A stretch of DNA of 64,000 nucleotides from Nocardia sp. BMG111209 (GCF_000381925.1 NZ_KB907307.1:4989863-5053862), one strand, 5' to 3'. Shown: positions 1 through 8,485, counted from the first letter of the stretch. Numbers and translations are program-made. Notes: generated by a model not told the origin, from the letters alone.

Positions 1-314
1 GTGCGGGCGAGACCGGCGCGGTACACGACGTTGTCCAGACGCGCCTCGAGCAGCCGGAGCATGTTGTCACCGGTCTTGCCCTTCTGGCGGTTGGCCTCTT
101 CGTAGTAGCGGCGGAACTGCTTCTCGAGCAGGCCGTAGGTGAAGCGCGCCTTCTGCTTCTCCTGCAGCTGGAGCAGGTACTCGCTCTCCTTGATCCGCGC
201 GCGGCCGTGCTGGCCCGGCGGGTAGGGACGACGCTCGAACGCCTGGTCGCCTCCGACGAGGTCGACACGCAGACGACGCGACTTGCGGGTGATAGGGCCG
301 GTATAACGAGCCAT
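1..314 (-). CDS. rpsD: 30S ribosomal protein S4 (partial)
   Basis: S4 binds the 16S rRNA 5' domain early in small-subunit assembly. About 104 N-terminal residues are present, starting [16 protein letters not shown] and including the GQHGR and [14 protein letters not shown] segments typical of S4. The rest, including the stop, lies off the left edge. The ATG at 312-314 has a GGAAGGAAAG ribosome-binding stretch about 9 bases upstream. It is the last gene visible in an infA-rpmJ-rpsM-rpsK-rpsD series; in actinobacteria rpoA and rplQ usually follow, and would be outside the window. Identity is certain; only completeness is limited. Confidence 0.97.
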   Translation of the reverse strand, partial: MARYTGPITRKSRRLRVDLVGGDQAFERRPYPPGQHGRARIKESEYLLQLQEKQKARFTYGLLEKQFRRYYEEANRQKGKTGDNMLRLLEARLDNVVYRAGLAR

Positions 315-335
315 TTTTCTCTACTTTCCTTCCCG

Positions 336-749
336 CTAGACGCGACGCCGCTTGGGCGGACGGCAGCCGTTGTGCGGCTGCGGGGTGACATCGGAGATCG
401 TGCCGACCTCGAGGCCGGCGGCCTGCAGCGATCGGATCGCGGTCTCACGACCCGAACCCGGGCCCTTCACGAATACGTCGACCTTCTTGACGCCGTGCTC
501 CTGCGCCTTGCGGGCGGCATTCTCGGCGGCCAGCTGGGCAGCGAACGGGGTCGACTTGCGCGAGCCCTTGAAACCGACGTGGCCGGACGACGCCCAGGAG
601 ATGACGTTGCCCTGCGGGTCGGTGATGGACACGATCGTGTTGTTGAACGTGCTCTTGATGTGCGCGTTGCCGTGGGGAACGTTCTTCTTGTCCCGGCGCC
701 GCGACTTCTGGGTCTTCTTGGGGCCCGAGGCCCGACTCTTCGGAGGCAT
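336..749 (-). CDS. rpsK: 30S ribosomal protein S11
   Basis: S11 sits on the 30S platform and helps shape the mRNA exit region. The 137-residue product has the family core ([35 protein letters not shown]) and the invariant C-terminal [14 protein letters not shown] basic Lys/Arg-rich N-terminus is normal for actinobacterial S11. It begins 6 bases after the rpsM stop and ends 21 bases before rpsD, so it belongs to the same transcript. Length and ends match the family. Confidence 0.98.
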   Translation of the reverse strand: MPPKSRASGPKKTQKSRRRDKKNVPHGNAHIKSTFNNTIVSITDPQGNVISWASSGHVGFKGSRKSTPFAAQLAAENAARKAQEHGVKKVDVFVKGPGSGRETAIRSLQAAGLEVGTISDVTPQPHNGCRPPKRRRV

Positions 750-755
750 TTATCC

Positions 756-1127
756 CTACTTCTTCTTGCCGGCGACGGTCTTCTTCGGACCCTTGCGCGT
801 ACGCGCGTTGGTCTTGGTCCGCTGGCCGCGCACCGGAAGGTGGCGACGGTGGCGGATGCCCTGATAGCAGCCGATCTCGATCTTGCGACGGATGTCGGCC
901 TGCACCTCACGGCGCAGATCACCCTCGACCTTGAACTCCGAGGCCTCGATGTAGTCGCGGAGCTTGGTGAGGTCGTCGTCGGTGAGGTCCTTGGAACGCA
1001 GGTCCGGGCTGACGCCGGTCTGGTCCAGGATCTCCTTGGCCCGGGTACGGCCGATCCCGAAGATGTAGGTCAATGCGATCTCCATGCGCTTTTCGCGCGG
1101 GAGATCGACGCCCATCAAACGTGCCAC
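756..1127 (-). CDS. rpsM: 30S ribosomal protein S13
   Basis: S13 lies in the head of the small subunit and contacts the 50S subunit and P-site tRNA. The 123-residue product starts [14 protein letters not shown], has the helix-turn-helix region [13 protein letters not shown], the [15 protein letters not shown] segment, and ends in a Lys-rich tail (VAGKKK) as expected. A 203-base gap separates it from rpmJ upstream, where I see no further gene. Certain identification. Confidence 0.98.
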   Translation of the reverse strand: MARLMGVDLPREKRMEIALTYIFGIGRTRAKEILDQTGVSPDLRSKDLTDDDLTKLRDYIEASEFKVEGDLRREVQADIRRKIEIGCYQGIRHRRHLPVRGQRTKTNARTRKGPKKTVAGKKK

Positions 1128-1330
1128 TGTCGTGACGTCCTTTTCTGTTGCGGAGGTCTGCTCCCTGTCCGTCCCCGCGTGTGGGGCCCCGGCCTCCGTA
1201 CCGGGGGTAGGTGGGCACCCGCCCTTTCGAGCTCGTCGGTACCCACTGGATCTGGGAGGACTTCTTCTGCCAATCCGAACTGCGTTCGGTGCTTGGCTGG
1301 TGCGCGACCGGGGTCACCCCCGGCAGAGGC

Positions 1331-1444
1331 TCAGCCCTGACGCTGCTTGTGACGCAGGTTGTCGCAGATCACCATGACTCGCCCGTGACGGCGGATCACC
1401 TTGCACTTCTCGCAGATCTTCTTGACGCTCGGCTGAACCTTCAC
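1331..1444 (-). CDS. rpmJ: 50S ribosomal protein L36
   Basis: A 37-codon gene reading from a GTG at 1442-1444 to TGA at 1331-1333. The product begins [17 protein letters not shown] and ends NLRHKQRQG. It contains the zinc-ribbon pattern C-x2-C then C and H, the zinc-binding form of L36. L36 stabilises 23S rRNA in the mature large subunit. It lies between infA and rpsM exactly as in other actinobacterial alpha operons. Confidence 0.95.
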   Translation of the reverse strand: MKVQPSVKKICEKCKVIRRHGRVMVICDNLRHKQRQG

Positions 1445-1465
1445 GTCCGTCCAATCTGTGTTGTG

Positions 1466-1513
1466 GTTCACAGGGTGTGAACACAGTTTTTCCCCAGCCG
1501 TCCGACTGGGGAA
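1466..1513. promoter_or_regulatory. Two adjacent hairpins in the infA-rpmJ gap
   Basis: Two perfect inverted repeats fill the 132-base space between infA and rpmJ. One pairs 1490-1497 (TTCCCCAG) with 1506-1513 across an 8-base loop. The other pairs 1466-1471 (GTTCAC) with 1477-1482 across a 5-base loop. Neither is followed by a U-run on the minus strand, so they look less like terminators than like processing or attenuation structures that could set expression of infA apart from the ribosomal protein genes. Confidence 0.45.
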
Positions 1514-1576
1514 GCTTCATGCGGGGCGAACCCCGTGCCCGCCGACCGGGACCGACCAGGCCCCCGGCGGGAAGAT

Positions 1577-1798
1577 TCACTTGTAGCGGTAGACGATGCG
1601 CCCGCGGGACAGGTCGTAGGGTGACAGCTCCACGACCACGCGGTCCTCGGGGAGGATACGGATGTAGTGCTGCCGCATCTTCCCGCTGATGTGTGCGAGA
1701 ACCTTGTGACCGTTCTCCAGCTCGATCCGGAACATCGCATTGGGCAGCGGCTCGATAACTCGACCCTCGACCTCGATGGCCCCGTCTTTCTTCGCCAT
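1577..1798 (-). CDS. infA: Translation initiation factor IF-1
   Basis: IF-1 binds the ribosomal A site during initiation. The product has 73 residues, starts [20 protein letters not shown], and shows the S1-type OB-fold sequence ([21 protein letters not shown], then [18 protein letters not shown]). Length and sequence match actinobacterial IF-1 throughout. The ATG has a GGAGG box (about 1801-1806) just upstream. It is the first gene of this minus-strand transcript; a likely promoter lies about 120 bases upstream. Confidence 0.98.
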   Translation of the reverse strand: MAKKDGAIEVEGRVIEPLPNAMFRIELENGHKVLAHISGKMRQHYIRILPEDRVVVELSPYDLSRGRIVYRYK

Positions 1799-2450
1799 AT
1801 CCTCCGCGATCCCTTAGGCTGAACCCGCTTGGTTGCAGCTGTATCGGCCAGCAGTCTCTCCACCGGCGACCGCACACGAGAGCATGCGCGAACCAGCAGG
1901 TAGATGCACCGCCGATCAATCTTACCTGGCATTCTACCGAGCGACCAAATAACCCCGCCGCTCGCCCATGGCGAAACCCGGCCCCCTGACCGGAGCACGC
2001 CGAACAGTCGAAGTCTACTCCGCGACCTGCCCGCCAGGAGGCCGTTCGGCGCACTCACCGTCCGAGTGACCGCCGTCACGGACCGGCACCGGCCCCACCG
2101 CGACATTCGGCGGACGCCCCGACGCCGGGGCCGATCACCTCTCGCCGCCGAGATCAGCGGCGGTATACCGATACCGGCCGAGCCGTCCCCGCAACCGATC
2201 CCGGGCCACCGCAAATCCGTCGCTATCCAAAGCGGCTCGCGTGGTGCGCAATACGGCGGACATGGCAGGATCGGGACCGCGAACAGTCCGGCACACGACG
2301 GGTCGCCTTCGCGGTGGCTCGCGTAAACTACGGCTGTCAGTTTGTGTAGGCAAGGAGATCCCAGGGGGACCCGGTGAAGGAGCGCAGCGAGCGATCGAGC
2401 GACGCGGCGTCACCCGACCCGGGCACCGCGAACGCCAGTGAGGCACGATC
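1799..2450. other. Gene-poor divergent intergenic region
   Basis: Some 650 bases separate infA (minus) from the EspI-like gene (plus). Apart from the infA promoter and ribosome-binding site at the left and a possible 26-codon leader ORF at the right end, I see no coding potential: the open frames here are Arg/Pro-rich GC artefacts without ribosome-binding sites. A TAAACT at 2324-2329 is a possible -10 for the plus-strand gene, without a convincing -35. Confidence 0.6.
1919..1948 (-). promoter_or_regulatory. Likely promoter of the infA operon
   Basis: On the minus strand TTGGTC (1943-1948) and TAAGAT (1919-1924) are separated by 18 bases and lie about 120 bases before the infA start. A second TAGAAT (1931-1936) overlaps the spacer and is an alternative -10. 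This is a visual match to the main actinobacterial sigma-factor consensus, not a mapped start. Confidence 0.4.
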
Positions 2451-2454
2451 GTGA
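2374..2454 (+). CDS. Possible 26-residue leader ORF
   Basis: GTG at 2374 opens 26 codons and ends at TGA 2452-2454, overlapping the GTG start of the following gene in a GTGA. A GGGGGA stretch sits about 5 bases before the start. The predicted peptide is hydrophilic (begins MKERSERSSDAAS) and has no domain. The four-base overlap is the same arrangement used between confirmed operon partners in this window, so translation of this ORF may deliver ribosomes to the large gene. It may equally be chance; no homolog is known to me. Confidence 0.3.
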   Translation: MKERSERSSDAASPDPGTANASEARS

Positions 2455-5400
2455 GCCGCCCCAACGACGGTCTGCCCATGTTGCCGCCGTGGCTGTCGGA
2501 GAACGACGTCACCGAGAGCGGTTACGAGGCCCCGGTCCAGAATCTGCCGCACGAGGAACTCATCCCGGAGAAGCCGTCCGGGCGACGGCGATTCGGGCGC
2601 AAATCCGATCCCGAACGGCCCGCGCCGGAAGGTGAGAAGCGGCGCGGCTGGGGCCGCCGCAAGGACAAGGGCGAGCCGGAGGCGCCGGAGCAGCAGCCGT
2701 GGGGGGAACCGCAGTACGAGGCGGAACAGAACGGCAATTTCCGGCCGGAAATGCCCCCGCCCGACCTGCCGCCACTGCCGCAGCGTACCGGTGGCGAATT
2801 CCAGCTGCCCGCAAACCATCCCGGTGTGCCGCCGACCAACGGCCCCGCACCCACGGGTTTCCCACCGCCGGACGCCCTCGGCCTGCACCCGGACACGGCT
2901 CCGCCACCTCCCGGGAACCCGGGTTCCACGCCACTCGTTCCGCAGGGGTTCGCCGGATCCCCGACTGCAGGGCCACAAGGCTTCTCCGAGCCCGCAGCAC
3001 CACAGGGCTTCTCGGGTTCCACGCCGCCCACTCAGCAGGGCTTCCCTGGACTTGCACCGCAGGAGTTCGCTGGATCCCCGACTTCTGGACCACCGGGGTT
3101 CCCCGAGCCGAGACCGGGCACCCCGCAAGGCTTCCCGGGTTCTACGCAGCCCGCACCGCAGGGGTTCTCCGGGTCACAATCCGGCGCCCCCCATGGGTTC
3201 CACGGGTCGACGCCGACTGCTCCACCCGGATTCCCCGGCCTGCCACCGGCTGCTCCGCAGGGTTTCGAATCCGCGCCGCCCGCACCACAGGGATCACCCG
3301 GGTCCGCGCCGTTCGCCCCGCAGGGGATTCCTGGGTTCATGCCACCCGGGCCGCAGGGGTTTGCCGGGTCCGCACCGCAAGGGTTCGCCGGGCCGGGTCC
3401 TGCCGAGCCGACCGAACGCCTCACTCATCGTCCCGACCTGCCGCCGTCGCCGTCCAACCTGCCGCCGTTGCCGGAGCCGCCGAGCCCGAACGACGCGGCG
3501 CGGCCGACCGGCGCGGGACCGCTGTCCCCGCAATGGCCCGAAACCGCTCCCCCGCGGCTGCTACCGCCGGGTGAATCCGCCCCGTCGCATGCCGCCGACC
3601 CGGCGCTCGGGTCCGAGCAGCAACCCGAATGGCAGGACTCGGGCAGGCCCGGCGCCGGTGGCCTCACCATCCCGCCCGCCCCGAGCCACAACCGGCCCGG
3701 CGGAACCGGCTCGAACCCGATCGATCCCGGCTCCGGTTTCCCGGCGCCCGGGCCGGAAGGCTTCCGGCACACCGGCGGTCATCCGTCGATCGCACCCGGG
3801 GTCGGCCCCGGGCCCTCGAATACGACCGGACCTCGGCAGCCCACGGTTCCGGCACCCGGTATCGCGCCGGTCGGCGGAAACCCCTCCACCACAGGGATTT
3901 CCGGCACCGGGCCGCGTCCGGAGCTTCCCGCGCCGCCCGATTCCGCGCATTCCGGCGGCGTCGGACGGCCCGGATCCGGTGCGGCACCGTTCCCGGGGCA
4001 CGGCACTGCGGCGCCGACCGCTGGACCCGGTTCCGTCCGGCCGGAACTTCCCGCCCCGCCGCCGCGTGCCGGAGACGTACCGGGCGGCGATCCGGCCATC
4101 GGCGAAGCTCCTTCCGCACCAACCGCTTTCGAGTCCGGCCCCGGCTACAGCGGCGTCCAGCCGTCCCCCGGCGCGAACCGATCTCCGGAATTCGCGCCCG
4201 AGGGGACCGTGGGGCCCGGTGGCCAGGGCCCGACCGGAATACCGCAGCCCTCCGGTGAAAATCCTTTCACACCAACCGCTTCCGACACTGCCGCTCGCCC
4301 ACCGGCGGGTACTCAGCAGAACATCGGCGAAAATGCCGCCGGGACAGCCCCTTCCGGGGGCATCGCGGAATCCGGCGGTCGCCCGCCGACCGGCGGTCAG
4401 CCGGTTATCGGCGAGAACCCCTCCGCGGCAGCCACTTTCGGTATCCGTTCAGGATCGGGTCGAGCGAAATTCCCCGCAGGCTCCGCGCCGGGAGAGAACG
4501 GTTTCCCCGCAGGCTCCGCACCCGGAGAGAACGGTTTCCCCGCGGGTTCCGCGCCGGGAGGGAACAACTTCCCCGCGGGCTCCACGTCGGGGGCGAACAC
4601 CGACGCGTTCGCAGGCGGGACTGCGCCGACCGAAGGTGGCCGGGAGGGCACGGGCACCGCGTCACCGGAGACCCACCGGGCACCGACCGGCGACGTGCCT
4701 CCCGGCGACCCGTCCGCGGCAACCCCTTTCGGTGACGTCCGAGCACCCGATGCCTTCGCCGCTCCACCGGGAGGCGGGCGACCGGCCAACGAAACCCTCT
4801 CCGCCGCAGCGACTTTCGGTTTCGCACCGGGATCCGCCGCCAACGTCACCAGCCCACCGGCGTCGAACGGCCCGCGACCGGGCTCCGGCGACCCGGCACC
4901 CACGGGCGAAAACCCTGCGGCGCAGGGCCGTCCGGGCGTACCCGGGTTCGATTACGGCGCTCCGCCGCCCGGTCCCAGCGTACCCGCCCGGCTGTCCCCC
5001 GACGGGGCACCGGTCGGCGGCAACCGGCCCGATGCGCCACCGTTCGCCGGTGGACGCCCCGGCGAGCCCGGCTTCCCGCCGGGACCATCCGGCAACGGCC
5101 CGTTCCCCGGACATCCCGGCGGCCCGGAATCGGCCGAACCACAGAACGCACCCTGGGCTCCCGAACAACCGGCGACCGGCGGACGCCATCGGATCACGAA
5201 CGATTCGGGCGACCAGACCGGCGACCGGCCGCCGTACGGAATCGGGCCCGCCGGCGCGGATCCGCAGTTCGAGCCCACCACGCGCTTCACGTCGCCGCCT
5301 TCCGCCGAGGCACCACCGTCCCAATTCGGCACCGCACCGGGCCAGTACGAAAACGACGGCGCGGCACCCGGTTACGGAACCGCGCCGCAGGCCGGGCAGC

Positions 5401-6464
5401 CCCCGCAGGCACCCGACGGCGGCTACGGGCAGCCGAATGCCGGGCCGGGCGGCCGGCGCTCCGATACGCCGCAACAACAGTGGGGCACACCGAATTACGC
5501 GGCGCAGCAGTATTCCGCGGGGGGCGGTATCCAACCGTCGCTGGACGATGTGCCGGTCCGCCGGGCCCGCAGCAAGTCGTCGAATTCGGGCTGGCGCCGG
5601 GCGGTGCACCACATGTCCGGTGGCGCCATCAATCCCGGGATGTCCGCCGAGGAGCGGCGGCTGCAGGAATTGGTCGCGCGCATCAGGCAACCGGTGCGCG
5701 GCGACTACCGGATCGCGGTGCTGTCCTTGAAGGGTGGCGTCGGCAAGACCACGACCACGATGGGTATCGGCTCGATCTTCGCGTCCATCCGCGGCGACCG
5801 GGTGATCGCCGTCGACGCGAATCCCGACTTCGGCACGCTGTCCCAGCGGGTGGTCCTGCAGACCCGGTCGACGGTGCGCGATCTGCTGCTGGACCCGTCG
5901 ATCGGCTCGTACTCCGATGTGCGGCGACACACCTCGCAGAGCACCAGCCGCCTGGAAGTGCTTGCCAGCGAACGTGATCCGGCCGCCTCCGAATCGTTCA
6001 GCGATGAGGAGTACCGCCAGGTGGCACGGATCCTGCAGCGGTTCTACAACATCATCCTGACCGACTGCGGTACCGGCCTCATGCATTCGGCGATGGCCGG
6101 TGTGCTGGATCTGGCGCATTCGCTGGTGCTGATCTCGTCCTCGGCGATCGATGGCGCTCGCAGCGCCGCGGCCACCCTGGATTGGTTGTCGCTGCACGGG
6201 CACGATCATCTGGTCCGCAATGCCGTCGTGGTGATCAATCTGCCGCGGCCCGGTTCGCCGAATGTGGGTATTCAGCAGTTGCGCGAGTACTTCCTGTCCC
6301 GCTGCCGCGCGGTCCACATCATCCCGTTCGATTCGCATCTGTCCGAAGGCGCGGAGATCGATCTGGCCCGCCTGAACAAGGACACCAAACGCGCACTGGT
6401 CGAACTGTCCGCCACGGTCGCCGACGATTTCGCCACCGACCACCGGCGGTTCCTGCAGTACTGA
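2451..6464 (+). CDS. EspI-like ParA/MinD ATPase with long Pro/Gly-rich arm
   Basis: The 1,337-residue product has two parts. Residues 1 to about 1,050 are low-complexity, rich in Pro, Gly, Ala and Ser, with PQGF(A/S/P)GS repeats (about residues 160-320) and a fourfold FPAGSAPGENG repeat near 674. Residues from about 1,085 form a MinD/ParA ATPase: AVLSLKGGVGKTTTTMGIGS (deviant Walker A), VIAVDANPDFGTL, and ILTDCGTGL. This architecture matches EspI of the mycobacterial ESX-1 locus, although that protein is about half this length. EspI has been linked to ESX control at low ATP; a similar regulatory or positioning role here is inference. It stands at the edge of the ESX cluster. The start is a GTG with weak GTGAGG upstream. 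Confidence 0.85.
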   Translation: MSRPNDGLPMLPPWLSENDVTESGYEAPVQNLPHEELIPEKPSGRRRFGRKSDPERPAPEGEKRRGWGRRKDKGEPEAPEQQPWGEPQYEAEQNGNFRPEMPPPDLPPLPQRTGGEFQLPANHPGVPPTNGPAPTGFPPPDALGLHPDTAPPPPGNPGSTPLVPQGFAGSPTAGPQGFSEPAAPQGFSGSTPPTQQGFPGLAPQEFAGSPTSGPPGFPEPRPGTPQGFPGSTQPAPQGFSGSQSGAPHGFHGSTPTAPPGFPGLPPAAPQGFESAPPAPQGSPGSAPFAPQGIPGFMPPGPQGFAGSAPQGFAGPGPAEPTERLTHRPDLPPSPSNLPPLPEPPSPNDAARPTGAGPLSPQWPETAPPRLLPPGESAPSHAADPALGSEQQPEWQDSGRPGAGGLTIPPAPSHNRPGGTGSNPIDPGSGFPAPGPEGFRHTGGHPSIAPGVGPGPSNTTGPRQPTVPAPGIAPVGGNPSTTGISGTGPRPELPAPPDSAHSGGVGRPGSGAAPFPGHGTAAPTAGPGSVRPELPAPPPRAGDVPGGDPAIGEAPSAPTAFESGPGYSGVQPSPGANRSPEFAPEGTVGPGGQGPTGIPQPSGENPFTPTASDTAARPPAGTQQNIGENAAGTAPSGGIAESGGRPPTGGQPVIGENPSAAATFGIRSGSGRAKFPAGSAPGENGFPAGSAPGENGFPAGSAPGGNNFPAGSTSGANTDAFAGGTAPTEGGREGTGTASPETHRAPTGDVPPGDPSAATPFGDVRAPDAFAAPPGGGRPANETLSAAATFGFAPGSAANVTSPPASNGPRPGSGDPAPTGENPAAQGRPGVPGFDYGAPPPGPSVPARLSPDGAPVGGNRPDAPPFAGGRPGEPGFPPGPSGNGPFPGHPGGPESAEPQNAPWAPEQPATGGRHRITNDSGDQTGDRPPYGIGPAGADPQFEPTTRFTSPPSAEAPPSQFGTAPGQYENDGAAPGYGTAPQAGQPPQAPDGGYGQPNAGPGGRRSDTPQQQWGTPNYAAQQYSAGGGIQPSLDDVPVRRARSKSSNSGWRRAVHHMSGGAINPGMSAEERRLQELVARIRQPVRGDYRIAVLSLKGGVGKTTTTMGIGSIFASIRGDRVIAVDANPDFGTLSQRVVLQTRSTVRDLLLDPSIGSYSDVRRHTSQSTSRLEVLASERDPAASESFSDEEYRQVARILQRFYNIILTDCGTGLMHSAMAGVLDLAHSLVLISSSAIDGARSAAATLDWLSLHGHDHLVRNAVVVINLPRPGSPNVGIQQLREYFLSRCRAVHIIPFDSHLSEGAEIDLARLNKDTKRALVELSATVADDFATDHRRFLQY
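2938..3395 (+). repeat. PQGF-x-GS coding repeats
   Basis: Degenerate in-frame repeats of roughly 36 to 42 bases encode PQGFAGS, PQGFSGS, PQGFPGS and similar words, each introduced by Pro/Ala/Thr runs. They make up part of the disordered arm of the EspI-like protein. Copy number is likely to vary between strains. Confidence 0.75.
4470..4601 (+). repeat. Four tandem 33-base coding repeats
   Basis: Four consecutive 33-base units starting at 4470, 4503, 4536 and 4569 encode FPAGSAPGENG twice, then FPAGSAPGGNN and FPAGSTSGANT. The first two encode identical peptides and the last two have drifted, as expected of slippage-prone minisatellite DNA. Confidence 0.85.
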
Positions 6465-6483
6465 GCGAGGCCCCGCCGTGCGG

Positions 6484-6978
6484 TCAGCGGATGCCGCGCT
6501 CGGCGGGAGGCCGGCCGCGGCCGGCTCGTCCACTCGCCAGCACGCTGGTCCCGTCGGTCGTACCGGTCATGACCTCGCGCAGCACCCGCCGGAAGGTGGG
6601 ACATTCGAGGTGGCTGGGCGCCGGGCAGTCGGCGGCGTGCCGTAATTCGTCACGCATCGTGACGAGAGTGCCGATGGTGCGATCGAGTTCATCGGCCTTG
6701 GCCCGCAACATCTCACGATCGATCACCGCGGCGCCGGCCGGTTCGAGCAGGCGCCGGATCTCGTCGAGAGAGAAGCCGCCGCCGCGCCCGATCGCGATCA
6801 GCGCCAGCCGTTGCAGCACCGCCGTATCGAACAATCGGCGCTGCCCGCGCCGCCCGATCGAGGCGATCAGCCCCTTCTGCTCGTAGAACCGCAATGTCGA
6901 AGCGGGAACGCCGCTCCGGCGCGCCACCTCGGCGATATCCAGTGGCCCGTCTCCGCTGCCCGTGCGATCCGGCGTCAT
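6484..6978 (-). CDS. MerR-family transcriptional regulator
   Basis: A 164-residue protein with an N-terminal winged-helix domain (LDIAEVARRSGVPASTLRFYEQKGLI, residues 13-38) and wing (GRRGQRRLFD), followed by the amphipathic dimerisation helix (REMLRAKADELDRTIGTLV, about 88-106) and a C-terminal segment with two cysteines (DCPAPSHLECPTF). The cysteines could bind metal or sense redox, but they do not form the SoxR or CueR pattern. The gene diverges from a methyltransferase, with an operator-like palindrome touching its start. It probably controls both genes. No ribosome-binding site is seen before the ATG, so the mRNA may be leaderless. Confidence 0.88.
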   Translation of the reverse strand: MTPDRTGSGDGPLDIAEVARRSGVPASTLRFYEQKGLIASIGRRGQRRLFDTAVLQRLALIAIGRGGGFSLDEIRRLLEPAGAAVIDREMLRAKADELDRTIGTLVTMRDELRHAADCPAPSHLECPTFRRVLREVMTGTTDGTSVLASGRAGRGRPPAERGIR

Positions 6979-6981
6979 GGC

Positions 6982-7003
6982 TTGACTTTAAGTCGACTTC
7001 AAC
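6982..7003. promoter_or_regulatory. MerR-type operator between divergent genes
   Basis: The sequence runs TTGACTTTAAGTCGACTTCAA, centred on a perfect 10-base palindrome AAGTCGACTT with further partial symmetry outside it. It begins 4 bases upstream of the MerR start codon. TTGACT (6982-6987) could serve as a -35 for the methyltransferase. MerR proteins typically bind such dyads between promoter elements, so this is the likely autoregulatory site. Confidence 0.55.
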
Positions 7004-7046
7004 TGGCACGGTGGAGCCATCGATCACCGAACAGCCGGGAGCAGGG

Positions 7047-7892
7047 ATGGATATGACGAATCGGACCGAGAATCCGCAGGCCACGCTCTGGAACGGGCCC
7101 GCGGGGGCGGCGTGGGTCGCGGCGCAGGACGTGGTCGACGGGGCTCTGCGGCCGTTCCGGGATCTGCTCGTGGACGAGGTCGTGGCCACCTCCGGGCACC
7201 GCGTACTGGATGTGGGGTGTGGCACCGCCGCGACGACCGTCGCGATCGCGGCGCGGCTCGGCGACTCGGGCCACTGCACGGGCGTCGACATCTCCGAACC
7301 GATGCTCGCGGGGGCCCGCGCTCGCGCCGAAAAGGCCGGGGTCGCAGTCGAATTCCTCTGTGCCGACGCTCAATCGCACCCGTTCCCGCCCGAATCGTTC
7401 GATACCGTCGTCTCCCGGTTCGGGGTGATGTTCTTCGCGCAGCCGCGGATCGCCTTCGCCAACCTGCGCCGGGCCGCCGCCGAGGGTGGTGCGCTGCGGT
7501 GCATCGTGTGGCGCGGCCCGGAGGAGAACCCGTTCATGACGACGCCGGAGCGCACCGCGGCGACACTGCTGCCGAATCTGCGGCTGCCCGATCCGGGCGA
7601 GCCCGGCCGATTCGCCCTCGCGGACCGGGACCGGGTCACCGCGATTCTGGACGGCAGCGGCTGGAACGAGGTCGCCCTCCGGCCGATCGACGTCGAGTGC
7701 ACCATGCCCGAGGCCGACCTGAACTGGTACATCTCCCGGATGGGAGTGGTCGGCAACGCGGTGCAGGCGGTCGACGAGCCGACCCGGGAGCGGGTGGTGA
7801 GCGCCGTCCGCGCCGCACTCGAACCCTTCGTGCACGGTGATCGGGTGCGCTACCCCACGGCCTGCTGGATGATCGAGGCCCGCGCGGCGTGA
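7047..7892 (+). CDS. Class I SAM-dependent methyltransferase
   Basis: A 281-residue protein with the SAM-binding motif I VLDVGCGTAATTVAIAARL (about residues 54-72), motif II acidic residue in TGVDISEPML, and a downstream VEFLCADAQSHPFP strand. This is a UbiE/Methyltransf_11-type fold; the substrate cannot be read from sequence. I chose ATG 7047 because GGGAG lies 5 bases before it; an ATG two codons on (7053) is possible. It is divergent from the MerR gene and probably induced by it, a frequent pairing for detoxifying methyltransferases. Confidence 0.85.
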   Translation: MDMTNRTENPQATLWNGPAGAAWVAAQDVVDGALRPFRDLLVDEVVATSGHRVLDVGCGTAATTVAIAARLGDSGHCTGVDISEPMLAGARARAEKAGVAVEFLCADAQSHPFPPESFDTVVSRFGVMFFAQPRIAFANLRRAAAEGGALRCIVWRGPEENPFMTTPERTAATLLPNLRLPDPGEPGRFALADRDRVTAILDGSGWNEVALRPIDVECTMPEADLNWYISRMGVVGNAVQAVDEPTRERVVSAVRAALEPFVHGDRVRYPTACWMIEARAA

Positions 7893-7893
7893 C

Positions 7894-7909
7894 GCGGCCG
7901 GTCGGCCGC
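7894..7909. terminator. Short GC hairpin between convergent genes
   Basis: GCGGCCG (7894-7900) and CGGCCGC (7903-7909) form a compact perfect stem in the 22 bases between two convergent stop codons. No U-run follows on either strand. The position suggests a bidirectional terminator of the U-less actinobacterial type. Confidence 0.4.
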
Positions 7910-7914
7910 CGCTG

Positions 7915-8445
7915 CTACCAGGTGGGCAGCCGCCGGCGGCCGGCCATCACGTCGCGGAGCAGGTCGTCGTAGCCGTCGGCCAGTTCGGCGAGGCGATGCC
8001 ACGCGCCGTGCAGGACCTCGTTGTCGGCATCGAGCGTCATCAGGGCATGATGCGCGCGAACGGACGCTTCGCCGAGGCGGTCGATCACCGAACCGATGGT
8101 CTCGGTGTGCAGGGTGGCGCCGAGCCGATGCTGTGGCACGGCCCGCGACACCCAGTCGTCGATCGCCATGACGAGCTCCATGCGACGGCGTTCGATCTCG
8201 AGGATCGCCGCGGGCTCCAGGTCCGGCGCGTTGTCCCCGGTGCCGCCGAGCCGGCGCTCGTGCAGGACCGCGAGGTCGCGGGCGAACCAGAGCAGCGGGC
8301 CACCGATGACGCGATGGCCCCGGCAGGCGCGCAGTAGTAGATCGGAGCTGGGCACCAAGCCGTTGGTGAGTGTTTGCACCGCCACCCCGCCGTGGGAAAT
8401 GGTGGGCAGCGCCACAACCGTTTGATACGTCTCCGAACCTGCCAC
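7915..8445 (-). CDS. DUF4254-family protein
   Basis: A 176-residue all-helical soluble protein. Its order of motifs fits DUF4254: an N-terminal helix with LAVLHERRL, then IERRRMELVMAIDDWV, then LHTETIGSVIDRLGEASVRAHH, and a final LAELADGYDDLLRDV helix. The molecular function of DUF4254 is not established. It starts at a GTG with a GGCGAGG box. A textbook promoter overlapped by an inverted repeat lies just upstream, shared with a divergent GntR regulator, so expression is probably repressed by that neighbour. It converges on the methyltransferase. Confidence 0.75.
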   Translation of the reverse strand: MAGSETYQTVVALPTISHGGVAVQTLTNGLVPSSDLLLRACRGHRVIGGPLLWFARDLAVLHERRLGGTGDNAPDLEPAAILEIERRRMELVMAIDDWVSRAVPQHRLGATLHTETIGSVIDRLGEASVRAHHALMTLDADNEVLHGAWHRLAELADGYDDLLRDVMAGRRRLPTW

Positions 8446-8485
8446 GTTGCCTCGCCGTCTTCGCCGTTACAACCCTCGTTCAGGA

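Noticed and set aside
2374..2400. Purine-rich GAAGGAGCGCAGCGAGCG stretch as a possible mobile-element end
   Set aside because: No terminal inverted repeats, target duplication or transposase nearby; better explained as the leader ORF or its control region.
1799..2450. Possible tRNA or small RNA in the long intergenic region
   Set aside because: No cloverleaf, T-loop consensus or CCA-type end could be found on either strand.
2632..6533. Very long open frames opposite or out of frame with the EspI-like gene (for example plus 2632-5730, minus 4662-6533)
   Set aside because: They translate to Arg/Pro/His-rich sequence without domains, typical of the other frames of a high-GC Pro/Gly repeat gene.
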